Part shown: positions 25,758 to 36,580 of the stretch, piece by piece | Numbering within the stretch: position 1 is the first letter of the stretch | Layout: the number at the start of each line of letters is the position of its first letter | Assembly: GCF_943734655.1 (NCBI RefSeq) | Contig: NC_071354.1 | Location: 156,075,142 to 156,139,141 of the forward strand | Origin: Sabethes cyaneus | Taxonomy: Eukaryota > Arthropoda > Insecta > Diptera > Culicidae | Length of the DNA stretch: 64,000 nt | Direction of reading: 5' to 3' | Made by a program: the position numbers and the translations under genes | The notes under the pieces: model-generated | What the model saw: only the letters and a program-made list of their open reading frames with translations | What the model was told of the DNA's origin: nothing | The model's database searches: none

Positions 25758-25890
25758 GCGACATCCATTTAGTATGTCACGCAAATTTTGACCAAAATCA
25801 ATCCTCCCCCCTCTCCCCTTGTCACATTTGGTCGCACATTTGTGGCCCCCCTGAGAAAGTACGTCACGTCACGGCACCCCTCCCCCTTTA
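25758..25890. mobile_element. Short GC-rich inverted-repeat element related to 4891 and 27235
   Basis: The segment holds ACATCCATTTAGTATGTCACG on the left and GTACGTCACGTCACG with runs of C on the right. These resemble the GGGGCCATCC/TACGTCACG ends seen at 27340-27370 in reverse. It lies just outside the SINE at 25932. Boundaries approximate. Confidence 0.35.
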
Positions 25891-25919
25891 CAACAAAAAA
25901 AAAATTAAATATTCATTCC

Positions 25920-26439
25920 AACCTTTTTATTGGGGGGCTCTGTAGCCGCAAGGTTACCGAGTCTGCTTTGACAAGCGAATGGTCATGGGTTCGAATCTTA
26001 GTAGAATCAGGCCATTCGATGTCAAAGTGACTTTAGCATGGGTTTATTCTCAGGCCCCTCATCGCCCTTCCTTCATGCTGAGTTCTATATTATCCCGATA
26101 TGGCCTATTGACAGTGCAAAAATGAGACCCTTGTAGTAAAAATGCACTGGTTTGCTACGCCAGGGATGACTATAATTGGGGACTGTGCGCTGTCATGTGG
26201 AACGAGGTGGATAAAGTAGAGTAAAGCATTGAAAGAAGGGTACCCAATTACACACAAGCACGCATAAAAAAAAGAAATTCAATAAGCATATCGCTCACTC
26301 AATAGCGACTATAGCTAAAATAAATGCAGTGCGGGTTATACAACAAACACCCGGGCGATATCACAATAGATCTAACTTACTGGTCGCAGTGATGAGTCCA
26401 TACAGGAAAAAAAAAAAAAAAAAAAAAAACCTTTTTATT
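25920..26439 (+). mobile_element. tRNA-derived SINE, family A, full length with 12-bp target duplication
   Basis: AACCTTTTTATT at 25920-25931 is repeated at 26428-26439. The 496-bp insert begins GGGGGGCTCTGTAGCCGCAA; it has an A-box-like TAGCCGCAAGGTTACC and a perfect-looking B box GGTTCGAATCT. A 400-bp body follows, ending GGTCGCAGTGATGAGTCC and TACAGG then poly-A (26406-26429). Its second copy is at 32688. The long body after the tRNA-like head probably includes a tail borrowed from a LINE partner. Confidence 0.92.
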
Positions 26440-27234
26440 TAAAGCTATATCAAATTAATTTCAGCAAATAAAAAAAGGAAAAATTTTCGAGCTTATAAGT
26501 CATCGATTCACGAATTTTGATGATGATCTCCAATTGCTGCGATCGGATTCGCTACAGAAGTCGCTGTTACGTCGATTAATGTTTCACGCATATCCACATA
26601 TCCATCTAGTTGAAAGAATCAGGACTTCCTGCTGACGTCTTGCACCAACACGCATTGGAAGAGCTTTTCTGACGGGTTTTGACATTTTGTGTATTAATTC
26701 AATCGTGCAATCATTCCACACTGCCTTAGATGCGAAATTTAATCCGCAGGTGGTATAAACTCTATCCTTCAGGGAGCTTCTGAGTGAGGGGCAGTATAAA
26801 TTACACCGAAAAACCTTAAAAACAGCAGTGGAACTTCGGTTTGAGTTTATGTTCATCGATTGAGTTCAGCACGAATATCAAGGAAAAAGCATTGCCATTG
26901 GTCTCTGGTAGCGCCCCGTAGCCTCTCAGGAATTTGTGCGACTACTATTTGCGGTTGCAAAAATCTTTTAGGCAGGACGGTACTCAAGGAGCTCTTCAGT
27001 GGTAAACAACAACATATTCTGTAAAGCCTTAATGGAGAGTTCATACTACATAGAAGAATAAATGAGCCCTGTTCACACATATATGTTGAAAAAAGGTTTT
27101 CATTCAAAAAATTTCACTATTTGTTTTAAAATGCATCAGTACGTTAATTTTATAGAAGCCTTGAATAGTTGTATCTTAAAATGAAGGCTAAATTATAATT
27201 CCCCGAATAAATTTTTCATTTAATGTTTTTTTTC
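26440..27234. other. Interval with two unassigned minus-strand open frames
   Basis: Adjacent minus-strand frames at 26584-26856 and 26853-27107 (90 and 84 codons) are not recognised. They could be a decayed retroelement coding region, but no catalytic motif is visible. Confidence 0.3.
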
Positions 27235-27372
27235 ATGTGACGCCACAACTTCATACCCACCCGTAGGGGGGAACGTCATACCCACACGTAGGGGGGAACG
27301 TCACAAATCATCACGATTAGATCAACCTCCTCTCCCCCTATAAGCGTGACGTACTTATTGGATGCCCCCATA
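27235..27372. mobile_element. GC-rich MITE-like repeat with an internal 27-bp tandem duplication
   Basis: TCATACCCAC, one variable base pair and CGTAGGGGGGAACG occur twice in tandem (about 27251-27303). The right end reads GTGACGTACTTATTGGATGCC then CCCCA, the inverse of the GGGGCCATCCAT start of the element at 4891. Probably a member of the same loose family. Confidence 0.4.
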
Positions 27373-29924
27373 TCAATATGAGTATCAAATTTTAAGATTT
27401 GACGAACCACTGATACTGAAAGCTTTCCACGGCAACCTTGTAGCAGGTTCTGGGTACCCCGGCGGAACAGCTGTTTTATACCTAACAAAATCAAAATCGA
27501 TTGCTCCTAATCTTTGACTTTTAATTAAGAAATACCTAGAATTATCTTTCCCTTAGCCCACTCTAGATTGTTCATTATTTGGCACTGTTGGTGTTTGACT
27601 GATAGTCTGTGAAAAACAGCTGACCGCGTTGGCCGTTATCAGTGGGCGATGATGCAAGCGGCTGTTCTGGTAAACAGCTGGCATCCTAACTACCCGAATC
27701 ATCATAGGTCCTTCAATATTGTTTTGCTCTTTACTATTCCATACCATCAGAATTTGGGCTTTGCTGTACGAAAGCTGTCCCACGTAGAAAATACTCTCGT
27801 GTCTTATCTAATTTATAACTGACTTCGAAGTAATTTTATTAAGTTTCGCAGCACTGGTGGCTATCCGTTTTCCGAGAACTAAATAGAATATTAATGCAAA
27901 TCTTCAGTCAGCTTCCTTCGGTCTCTACGCAAGGCTCCATACAAAGTTTCGGCTTTTTACAGCCCACTAATTAGGTAGGCCATAATTCCACAGCAAATCC
28001 GACAACACGAATATTGACAGCATTTGACTTTGGAAGCGGTAAAACGCAGGAATTAAAGTTTATCTTAATTAGTTGAGTAGGCGCGATAAGCATCCGGCAA
28101 AGCCATCGGGAGTGATAGAGCCGTCGCTTTCACGGCATCTATTTATCGTATCAAGCCATACCAATTACAATGAATGTAGCTTTTCGTTTACACTTCACGA
28201 CAGTCAGTTGGTCAAGGAGCTCGCTTCCAATTGAACCGAAGATCAGTCTTCTGGTTCATAAATATTCATCGCATATTTACCGGTCCTACGTTCGAGTAGG
28301 GTTAGCTACAGAAAATGCCGGCCGGTCGGTCGTCGGTAGCACATTGAAAGTGCTCTTAAAGTGAACCATGTCTCTATCGGAGAATTCCTTGTTAAGACTC
28401 AGGCTTAGATTGAACTGAAACAAAGCATTGGAATGTTACAATTTGGTTCAAATATTGTACTCGGTTGATAAGGATAAGGAATGAAAACCTGCAGTGGTGT
28501 GCAGTGCATATGTAAATTTGCACGTGTACAGAAGGTACAGTGGAGAAAACGAATGTATTCCTTAGAATCACGTAACTCTGCTCGAACGCGTGGTTATCGC
28601 AGACGTTCTTGTGAAAGCTCTAATATTACTGTGCTAAGCGTAGTAGTATGATCATTTTGTGATTAAATTGTATGTAATCAACCTGATATTCCTTCGTTTT
28701 AGAGTTAAAATACGATAAAGAAGAAATATTAAGATGAACGCACAACAAACGCTTTCAAAACCTTTTATAGGGGTTGTTCTATATTAGGTAATGTTTGTGC
28801 TTACTATTATATTGATATTTTGGAACGATTTTTTTAAGTTCTGAATATGTATTACTGAAATCTGGCATATAAAATAATATTATTATTTGATATTCCATTA
28901 TTCATTCATTCATTTTTATAAATAAAGTTGTATTGAAAATGTATTTTGACAAATTTTCCTTTAAAAATCTTCATTCTGTAAACATCACGAATATATTGTA
29001 AGAGCTGCAAGCCATTAAATAGAAAAGGATGGCAACAATTTTGAATTTTGTTGATTAAATGATTTTAGGTCATTCTATATATTGTCATTTATGTTGATCT
29101 TTTTGGGAGGCTACTCAATGAAGAAGTTTTTAGGTTTTAAATCTCTCCCAAAATATCATTATGAAAGGTAACGCTACCTGGCGCTAAAAATAATATCGTA
29201 TGCTGAAACAAAAGTCTTGAACCTGAGTTTCGATCCCCAATGCATAGCAAACTGACGACGTGTATTCTCGGGCATATAAAAACGATGATTGGCGATAAAA
29301 ATAAAACTGTGGACGGGCCACATTTGCTCACTACTATGATATTAAATATCATTTTATCTTGGCACCCTCGTTCGTTATAACGTCAACGGTTACCTTTTTG
29401 TTATATAGAGGCATTAATATTTCATGAGACCACGAAGATCACTGCAATCAGTGGACAAACGATAGGCGTAAAGTGTAACCAACGATATAATAAAAAATCA
29501 ATACCATCGACCATGCTATCAGCACACCCACAACACCGTACCCGCAAGGTCCTGTTGAATCTAATAAAAAGTTTCTTCCATCCAGCGGCACCTAATTTTC
29601 GCCAGTGTTTTCTCCGGGGATTTACATCCGTTATTTTTGATTTCAGTGTTCATCGGTGAAAAATAAATTGAGTTCGTTTATCGTTATAGTAACTAATGGT
29701 GGAAATAAACAGTATTGTGGATGTTATTTCTTCACATTTTTGCGACTTACTAACTTACGACAGCGTTTGGCTAGCTTCATTGTATTTGATATTTATTTGA
29801 AATTCAAACCAATTAAACTATTGAGTTCCAGAGCCATACGCGCCCTAGGCGAAGACCCGATTGAGCACTCCCTCGTTTCTTAAATCAATTTTTCTTTCCA
29901 GTTTATTCTTTTTGATATAATTTT
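27373..29924. other. Long stretch without supportable gene
   Basis: Minus frames at 27276-27494 and 27553-27783 and a plus frame at 28170-28364 have no recognisable domain. Around 28198-28215 a TCAGTT initiator-like motif occurs in GC-richer DNA, but no coding exon follows. No repeats of note. Confidence 0.4.
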
Positions 29925-30720
29925 AAACCACCAACCAGATTCTGAACCAGCACTAAATTGTGGATCACATTTTTTCAGATTTTATAAAAAATTTTGGAAT
30001 AGATTTGGACCACATTTTTTAACAGATTTTGGACTAGATATTGGACCACATTCTGGACCAAACCCAGTTTTTGGATTTGGACCAAATTTTGGTCGACATT
30101 TTTCCATCTGATTTAGGACCAGATTTTGAATAAAATTTGGGTCCAGATTCCTGAACCTTATTGTGGACCTTGATCCGATCTTGGACCACATCTTGGAAAA
30201 TCTGAACCAGATCTTGGAGCTGTATCAGATACTAGACCATATTTTGGACAATACCCAAGTAACAATTTGGGTTTTATTACACTCTTATGATGGCATTCAA
30301 GACCAAAATTGGTCATGAAAGCCACCATAAAAGTACAATAAAACTTACATTGTTTCTTGGGTATTGTTATCATATTTGACCAGATTTTGAAGAATACTTT
30401 GGACCGCATTTTTGATCAATTTTTAGACTTGGAGCAGGCTGTGGACCTTGCCCCGATTCGGGACCAGCTTTTGGATAAAATTTGGGTTCAGATTTTATCG
30501 CTGGAATAGATGTAAACCACATTTTAGGCCACATTTTTTATCTGATTTCAAACTACCAACCGGATTTTGGATCAGAGTTTGAATCAGACTCTTTGGACCA
30601 TATTCTCGATCAGATTTTGAACCAGATTCTGGAACTGATTTAGACTAGATTGTGGACCATAGTTTTAGAAAAACTTTTTATCAGATTTTGAACCCAAATT
30701 CTAGACCTGTTTCTAGAACC
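29925..30720. repeat. Degenerate tandem repeat of a TTTTGGACCAGA-like module
   Basis: Dozens of diverged repeats of ATTTTGGACCA or CAGATTTTGGAC with variable spacing fill this interval on both sides of the MITE at 30254-30361. On the minus strand they read as Gly-Pro-Asn and Lys-rich peptide repeats, but frames are short. Divergence between modules is high, so the array is old. Confidence 0.8.
30252..30363. mobile_element. Palindromic MITE, 108 bp, TA target duplication
   Basis: The element runs CCCAAGTAACAAT to ATTGTTTCTTGGG and is flanked by TA on both sides (30252-30253, 30362-30363). Almost the whole length pairs with itself: the left arm GTTTTATTACACTCTTATG has a diverged complement CATAAAAGTACAATAAAAC in the right arm, meeting at GACCAAAATTGGTC. 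It interrupts the TTTTGGACCA tandem repeat. TA duplication and full hairpin point to a Tc1/mariner-mobilised MITE; superfamily is inference. Confidence 0.85.
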
Positions 30721-30954
30721 GTTGCGTGACATTGTCCTAATGCATTTTATTTCGGTATTTCTTCGAAGTTTATGAATTTTAACAACCAGACTTTCATAGA
30801 TGATTCGTACAAGTCTCTATATCCAGCACTTCGCTACACTCGAGAGTGCCTTACTGAGTTTCAGGTCGTTTTTGGCGCCCCTAGATCTAGCTCCCTAGGC
30901 GAGTCAGTCTAGCCACCTGTACGATACGGCACTGCATATATCAACTGATATATT

Positions 30955-32140
30955 CAAATGAGAAAAATTGCTGTGAAATTGGGTACGTCACAATCTAGTT
31001 GGTTTAATAACAATTCCGGGGTTCCACAAGGCAGCATTTTGAGACCCCAACTGTTTTCGTTATTTATCAATAATATCACAAAGCTGTTACCTCACTGCAC
31101 ATGATTATTGTATGTGGACGACACTAAAATCTATCAGGTTATTCAAATTCTTGATTGCTCCAGATTTCAAGTTTTAACTAATCTGTTGGCTTACTGGTGG
31201 CGACGTAGCTACATGACATTAAGCATTTCAAAGTGCACTGCGATGAGCTTTCACCGCAAAAAAACAGCCTTTGCTATTTGGCTAACATATTGATGGGATA
31301 TCTCATCTACGCAAGGAAGTCGTAACTGTTCTTGGTGTAATTTTGGACGGTCAACTGACATTTAGGCAGCATTACTCCATCATTAGCAAGGCAAATCGTC
31401 AGCTAGGTTTAATTGTTAGAATCGGTAGGGGTTTGACGATCCTGGGACCTTGCAGGCATTCCATTGCTCGCTGGTACGCTCCATTCTACAGTCTGCCTGT
31501 GTTGTATGGGACCCGAACTATGACATTTGGGTGCAGCGTATTGAACGTGTACAAAAACATTTCATCCGACGTATCTGTCGTACACTTCCATGGAGAAATC
31601 CTGAGAGTTTGCCATCATATGAAGACCTCTGCTTGCTAATTGAAATCAAACCCCTCGAACAGCGACGAAAGCATATCATGTCTCAAATGGCCCACAAAAT
31701 TCTAACTGGTGGCTACGACTGTCCTAATATCCTAGCTATGTTACAAATGCATTGTCCTTTGCGTTGCGCCCGCAATGTCATCAACATCTTCTACGCTTAA
31801 ACGTTTATCTTACGAATTACGACCAACACGAACCCATCCGTCGTCTGGCACTGGCTTATAATCAAAGTGATAATAATTTTAACTTTTAATATTTGAAAAC
31901 TGCTGTTTTGTGTTCATTTTAAGTTATTGTAATTGTTATCCTTATCCATTTAAGTTATTGTAAAGTTGTGATTAGTTGAAAAGTTTTATTACTTTATAAC
32001 ATTCTGTGAAAAGATGCAGGGTTTTTGTGCCAGCTTGAAACTGTCATTTGTGCATTTCAAGGTGGCTTTTCCCTGCCATATTTGAATATTGATTAAGACA
32101 ACCTATGTCGGATGAAATTAATCAATAAATAACAAATAAC
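30955..32140 (+). pseudogene. CR1/Jockey-like retrotransposon 3' half, 5'-truncated
   Basis: Blocks in order: KIAVKLGTSQSSWFNNNSGV then PQGS (30965-31035), LFINNITKLLP, LLYVDDTKIYQV with a YVDD catalytic motif (about 31105), SISKCTAMSFHRK, VTVLGVILDGQLTFRQHYS (about 31325), then QRIERVQKHFIRRICRTLPW and YDCPNILAMLQM to a stop at 31800. Four frame changes or stops. A 340-bp 3' UTR ends in AATCAATAAATAACAAATAAC near 32140. It resembles the minus-strand fragment at 9235-10042 in its C-terminal block. Typical 5'-truncated insertion. Confidence 0.8.
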
Positions 32141-32675
32141 TAAACTGCCGAGTCTATTTTTTATTCTTTTTCAAAATGTCCAATATTGATAATGTACAAT
32201 CACAAAACCTATATAATTGCTAACTATAAAATTTTGCGACTCACAAGTACTTCTGGTGAGTGAATTTCACTGCACAGTCGTTCGGCATCCTTGCGACGTG
32301 GTCTACCCACCGTAGTCTCCCAACTTTCGTCAGGTGTACGATGGGAATCGGAATCGGGATGCAACTCGTGGTTCATGCGCCTTCGCCACTCTCCGCTTTT
32401 TGTTTGTACTCCGTCAAAAATAATCGGCAACACCTTTCGTTCAAATACGGCAAGTGCACGTATGTCTTCCACAAGCAAAGTTTACTATCTCAATCCGCAG
32501 AGGACTACCGGTCTTTTTAGCGTTTTCTATATCGTCAGTTTTGAGTGGTGGTGTATGCTCCCTAATCGAAGCATCTTACGGAGGGCAAAGTAGGTTCGAC
32601 TTGGATGCGTCGTTGAATCTTGTTAATCGTATTATTGTCGGCGGTGACCAGATATCCAAAATATTCGAACTCATC

Positions 32676-33174
32676 AACCCCTTCCGCGGGGGGCTCTGTA
32701 GCCGCAAGGTTACCGAGTCTGCTTTGACAAGCGAATGGTCATGGGTTCGAATCTTAGTAGAATTAGGCCATTCGATGTCAAAGTGACTTATGCATGGGTT
32801 TATTCTCAGGCCCCTCATCGCCCTTCCTTCATGCTGAGTTCTATATTATCCCGATATGGTCTATTGACAGTGCAAAAATGAGACCCTTATAGTAAAAATG
32901 CACTGGTTTGCTCCGCCAGGGATGACTATAATTGGGGACTGCGCGCTGTCATGTGGAACGAGGTGGGTAAAGTAGAGTAAAGCATTGAAAGAAGGGTACC
33001 TAATTACACACAAGCACGCATAAAAAATTCAATAAGCATATCGCTCACTCAATAACGACTATAGCCAAAATAAATGCAGTGCGGGTTATACAACAAACAC
33101 CCGGGCGATATCACAATAGATCTAACCATACTGGTCGCAGTGATGAGTCCATACAGGAAAAAAACCCCTTCCGC
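32676..33174 (+). mobile_element. tRNA-derived SINE, family A, full length with 12-bp target duplication
   Basis: AACCCCTTCCGC at 32676-32687 is repeated at 33163-33174 around a 475-bp insert nearly identical to 25932-26427. It has the same A box (TAGCCGCAAGGTTACC), B box (GGTTCGAATCT), CACCCGGGCGATATCAC body and GGTCGCAGTGATGAGTCC 3' end with a short poly-A. It is inserted in antisense orientation to the RTE-like copy. Similarity to copy 1 is high, so both are recent relative to the host element. Confidence 0.94.
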
Positions 33175-33599
33175 TTCATCACGGTCAACAGTCGCTGTCA
33201 GTGGGAGGCAAACGTTGCTTTCTCTGGAGCCTCTTCCTACCTATTTGGTTTTCAACGCATTGATTTGTAACCGAATCCTTCTAGTCTCCGTACTCGTGCA
33301 TTATCTGCCATAGCTGTTCGCGTTCAAATGTATCGTATGCTGCTCTGAAATCCACGTCATTATGGGTGGCCACGTTGTACTGTCGAAATTTCTGGAGAAT
33401 TTATCGGAGAGTAAAATTTCGATCTATAGTAGCACGGGCCTGATACTACCCTATGAATTCTCTCGCTATTGGAGATAGACGACGCAGCAAAATCTAGGAA
33501 AGCACCTTGTAGGCGGCGCTGACCAACGTGATGCCGCGGTACTTACAGCAATCTAGCTGGTCACCTTTTTTGTAGATGGGACAGACTACAGCTTCTATC

Positions 33600-35347
33600 C
33601 ACTTCTCCAGAGCCGGCGCTTAGGCCGGCAAACCCGTGCGATGGAACGGAGCATCGCACTTCAGGGGGGCCTCGCGCTTGGTGATGACTAGAGAAAAATG
33701 TTAAAAGTTCTAGTGGACAATCCCTGGCTGTATACAACACAATTGACTGTTCAGAAATATTTATTTTTATTTATTTTGTATTGTTTCCTTTTCTCTTTTA
33801 TTTGAATGTTGAGTGCAAAGTGTTAAGAAAAAATCGATGAAATTAGACCTCGCTGCTTTAGAATGTGTCGTTACATAAGGTGCCAAACGATTTGGCTCTG
33901 CTTGCACGCCGATTCTTTACGGAGGATTCAATCAAGTGGATGCTTCGGTCTTTTGAACCAATGAAATCCCCAGATCCGGATAATATTCTACCCGTTTCTT
34001 ACAGAAAATGGACAGCATTATAATGTCCGAGCTTATTAACATTTTTCAAGCCAGTTTCACTTCGGGACATATCCCAGAGAATTGGCGGAAAGTAGGCAGA
34101 TACCGAAAAGGCATACCTAAGACAGATAAAAAAGAGAAAACCATGCAAAAGGCTTTCAGACCAATAAATTTGACATTAATGCTTCTCGAGTTGATAGAGG
34201 AAATCGCGGATAACTATATCCGCAATGGGTTTTCAAATAACTCTCCGTTGCATGTAAATCCACACGCATACCAACACGGTAAATCTACGGAAACTGCATT
34301 GCTCTGCGTTGTGACGTTAATTGAGAAATCGCTTATATATCAAGAGGAGCCACTTTGGGGTTTCCTTGATATTGAAGGCGCTTTCGATAGCGTGTTGTTC
34401 GCTTCAATTTTTACGGCTCTCTTTCAAACCGAATCGACTAAAATAAGTTAGATTCTAGCAATGCTTACAAGCACTGAAATCACAACCTCGTTGGGAGATA
34501 CATCGCTTAACATTTTCGGCGATGAAAGGAAGCCCATAAGGAGCTCTCTCAGCCACGCTTTGGTCACTGGTGGCCGACGCATTGCTTCACCATCAGCTCA
34601 TCTTGGTTACGAAAAACCGAACTTAGCTGCCAACCTAGATTACTCGTTAAGATATTGCCCATTTCTTTGGTAACAAAACGCGCTGCTCACTTTTTTGATA
34701 GCTTGAAATCGCCCCAAAAAGAATCTGCCTGGCTGTACGTAAGTTATAAATATATAATTTGCTTGTCTAGCACGTAAGCTATTGAATTACTTGACAAAAT
34801 AAACGATATTTGCCCTGACGGTTATAATTCATAGCGTGCGAAAGGGTGGGAAATTAGCAATAACATCTCATTAAAATCAAATATAGAGTTACAGACTAAA
34901 ACAGTGAGCTACGCACAATCAGGGGACTACTAACTGTCCTACACAGTCCTGCTCTTTATCATTCAAACAGTATCGAATGATACCGACACCTTCCGCTTTT
35001 GTAACTCTGCACTTGAAAGTTCAGCGCATCTGCTCTGTAATTGTGGAGCTCTTGCTTTATCTGGGCATAACTTCTTCGGAAGCTTGCTGCTTACTCCATA
35101 CCGAGTATAGAAACCAAGTCACAAAAGATCATTCCCGGCACAAGACTACAACTACCTAGCTTAACTTCATCAATGGGTATGAGCAGTCCGGAAACTGTGT
35201 ACGGCAATCGAAGCCTGCGCCAAAAGACAATCATTAAGACTGTCACAGTGGCCTTTCAACCCAATACCCTTCTGGTACACAAAAAGGGGCCTCGCTGCTT
35301 AATCTACACAGGGCCTCGCGCGCTGTAACGCCGGCTCTGCACTTCTC
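33600..35347. mobile_element. Non-autonomous hAT transposon, 1732 bp, 8-bp target duplication
   Basis: The terminal inverted repeat CAGAGCCGGCG at 33608-33618 has its complement CGCCGGCTCTG at 35329-35339, flanked by CACTTCTC on both sides (33600-33607 and 35340-35347). An 8-bp duplication and CAGAG-type ends are diagnostic of hAT. Both subterminal regions share a GGGGCCTCGC-type motif. No transposase is seen. The interior is an R1-like RT relic, so the element either captured it or was later invaded by it. It splits the RTE-like copy cleanly. Confidence 0.9.
33870..35170 (+). pseudogene. R1-like (RNase H-type clade) retrotransposon relic inside the hAT
   Basis: Blocks: SIKWMLRSFEPMKSPDPDN, SELINIFQASFTSGHIPENW, then FRPINLTLMLLELIEEI, AYQHGKSTETALLCVVTLIE, GFLDIEGAFDSVLFASI (motif A Asp), GALSATLWSLVADALL after a frame change near 34530, and near 34995 FCNSALESSAHLLCNCGALA, a CCHC-like tail block. 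The YADD region and RNase H are missing. Motif A style (FLDIEGAFD) is that of R1/Loa-type elements in insects. At least four frameshifts or deletions. Confidence 0.7.
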
Positions 35348-35932
35348 CGGTAGTTTCTCCTCATCCCAAATCCTAGGAATTATCGAGTTCTTTCCGGTGG
35401 CTCTATTATTCTCCAGCCGACGAATTTCTCGCCGGAACTCTTCGAGACCGGGAGCTGGCACGCTGTTGTCGTTTGTAGGCACTATTGGCTGCCATCTTAT
35501 AGTACCGAGACAATACTGTGCCCCCTTGCTTGCTGGTATACGACCATAGATACTACCGGCGTTTGTTACCCAATCTCCGCTAGTGTTGCTCATATTCCGG
35601 TTAGTACCACGAGGAAGTAGGGATAGGAGTTGCTGGATAAGTGGTTGTGAATCGCTCCCATTTTACGCATTATCCAGCCATTTACCAACCACAATAGCTG
35701 ACTCTCGCGATCTACAATACGATTTATAATTTGGCGTACTTGTAGTCTCTAGGAAGTTCACTAACTAGCGCGAACTGAGGTGACAACTAAAATTTTGGAA
35801 TTTTTTTGAGGCCCCTATACTCCACAATAAACGAGCTCAGAGAGAAATGAGAGTGTGTATGTGTTAGCTCTCTCTCTCTCCTCTTTTAATCAATATTTTT
35901 TGTTTTGTTTATGCTTGCCTTGTTTTGCTAAA

Positions 35933-36580
35933 ATGACGTCGAAACAAGAAGCATTTCGATAGCGCGTTGTACAGTTCTACGGACTGCCACAGAAATCTCG
36001 GCAAAAATATACGGTACAATATTTAAAAAGCGAATATGTTGCGGCATCGACTGTTCACCATATCCTAAGATGCCCAACAACTATTCGCAAGCAAGGTAGT
36101 GGAAGACCAGCCAAAATTATGGACGCAGAACGGCAGAAGGACATCGTTCTCTTTCTCGTTTCTTTAACAACAAACCCTCTGGTTTGGCTATCAATCAAGT
36201 TCCAGCAGATGAATGTTTGAAGAAAATTTTGATCCCGTTTCTACAAAAACATCATGCAGATGGACAATACGTATTTTGGCCGGATAGAGCATCATCGCAT
36301 TACGACAAAACAAACACAACACAATGGTTGAAGCCGTTTTTCGATATCACAAAGTCTGCGAAAATTTACCGGAAATAATCGCAGTACTGAGGAGTAACAT
36401 GATAATGACGAAAAATACGATAGCTTTATTGACAACACAAAAGGTACCGGTAATAATTGTCGTATCCTTGCGAAGCTTTAGTACCAACAGAATGGCAAAC
36501 GGAAGTTTAAGTCACAGCAGTATCACGTTTCATCTTCGATCGAATTTATTTGCGAGTTTATAGAAAATGACTAAGTAAAT
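35933..36580 (+). pseudogene. mariner/Tc1-like transposase relic
   Basis: It starts MTSKQEAFR then a TAG (35960-35962), with the frame continuing RVVQFYGLPQKSRQKYTV, a helix-turn-helix-like segment, and RKQGSGRPAKIMDAERQ. A deletion removes the first catalytic Asp region. From 36184 the frame carries DECLKKILIPFLQKHHADG and YVFWPDRASSHY, where FWPD is the second catalytic Asp of DD(D/E) transposases. The third acidic residue is not found. Inverted terminal repeats were not identified. Dead copy. Confidence 0.75.

Larger units (their letters stand above)
32225..35695 (-). mobile_element. RTE-like retrotransposon copy, internally deleted and split by two insertions
   Basis: Read on the minus strand: a 5' leader at about 35695-35560 (GGATAATGCG, CCTCGTGGTACTAACCGG) homologous to those at 11394 and 39848, then RT text (RREIRRLENNRATGKNS, RIWDEEKLPEK) to 35348. 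The hAT element 33608-35339 follows, then VVCPIYKKGDQLDCC onward to about 33175. Next is the SINE 32688-33162, then the C-terminus (LVTADNNT, RRIQV, VHLTKVGRLRWVDHVARMPN) to about 32225. The endonuclease region is absent: leader and RT are joined directly. The reading frame is resumed when both insertions and one duplication each are skipped. Confidence 0.85.

Noticed and set aside
25932..26010. Genuine tRNA gene at the head of the family A SINE
   Set aside because: A and B boxes are present but the sequence does not fold to a full cloverleaf I can identify, and it is bracketed by target duplications together with a 400-bp body.
26584..27783. Minus-strand frames as a decayed LTR-retrotransposon gag/pol
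   Set aside because: No protease, RT, RNase H or integrase motif and no LTR pair could be seen.
28190..28330. Possible promoter with TCAGTT initiator-like motif
   Set aside because: No downstream coding exon or conserved core element beyond the short motif; initiator matches are frequent by chance.
30830..30915. GGCGCCCCTAGATCTAG / CTAGGCGAG text resembling hAT subterminal sequence
   Set aside because: No terminal repeats or duplication seen; too short to assign.
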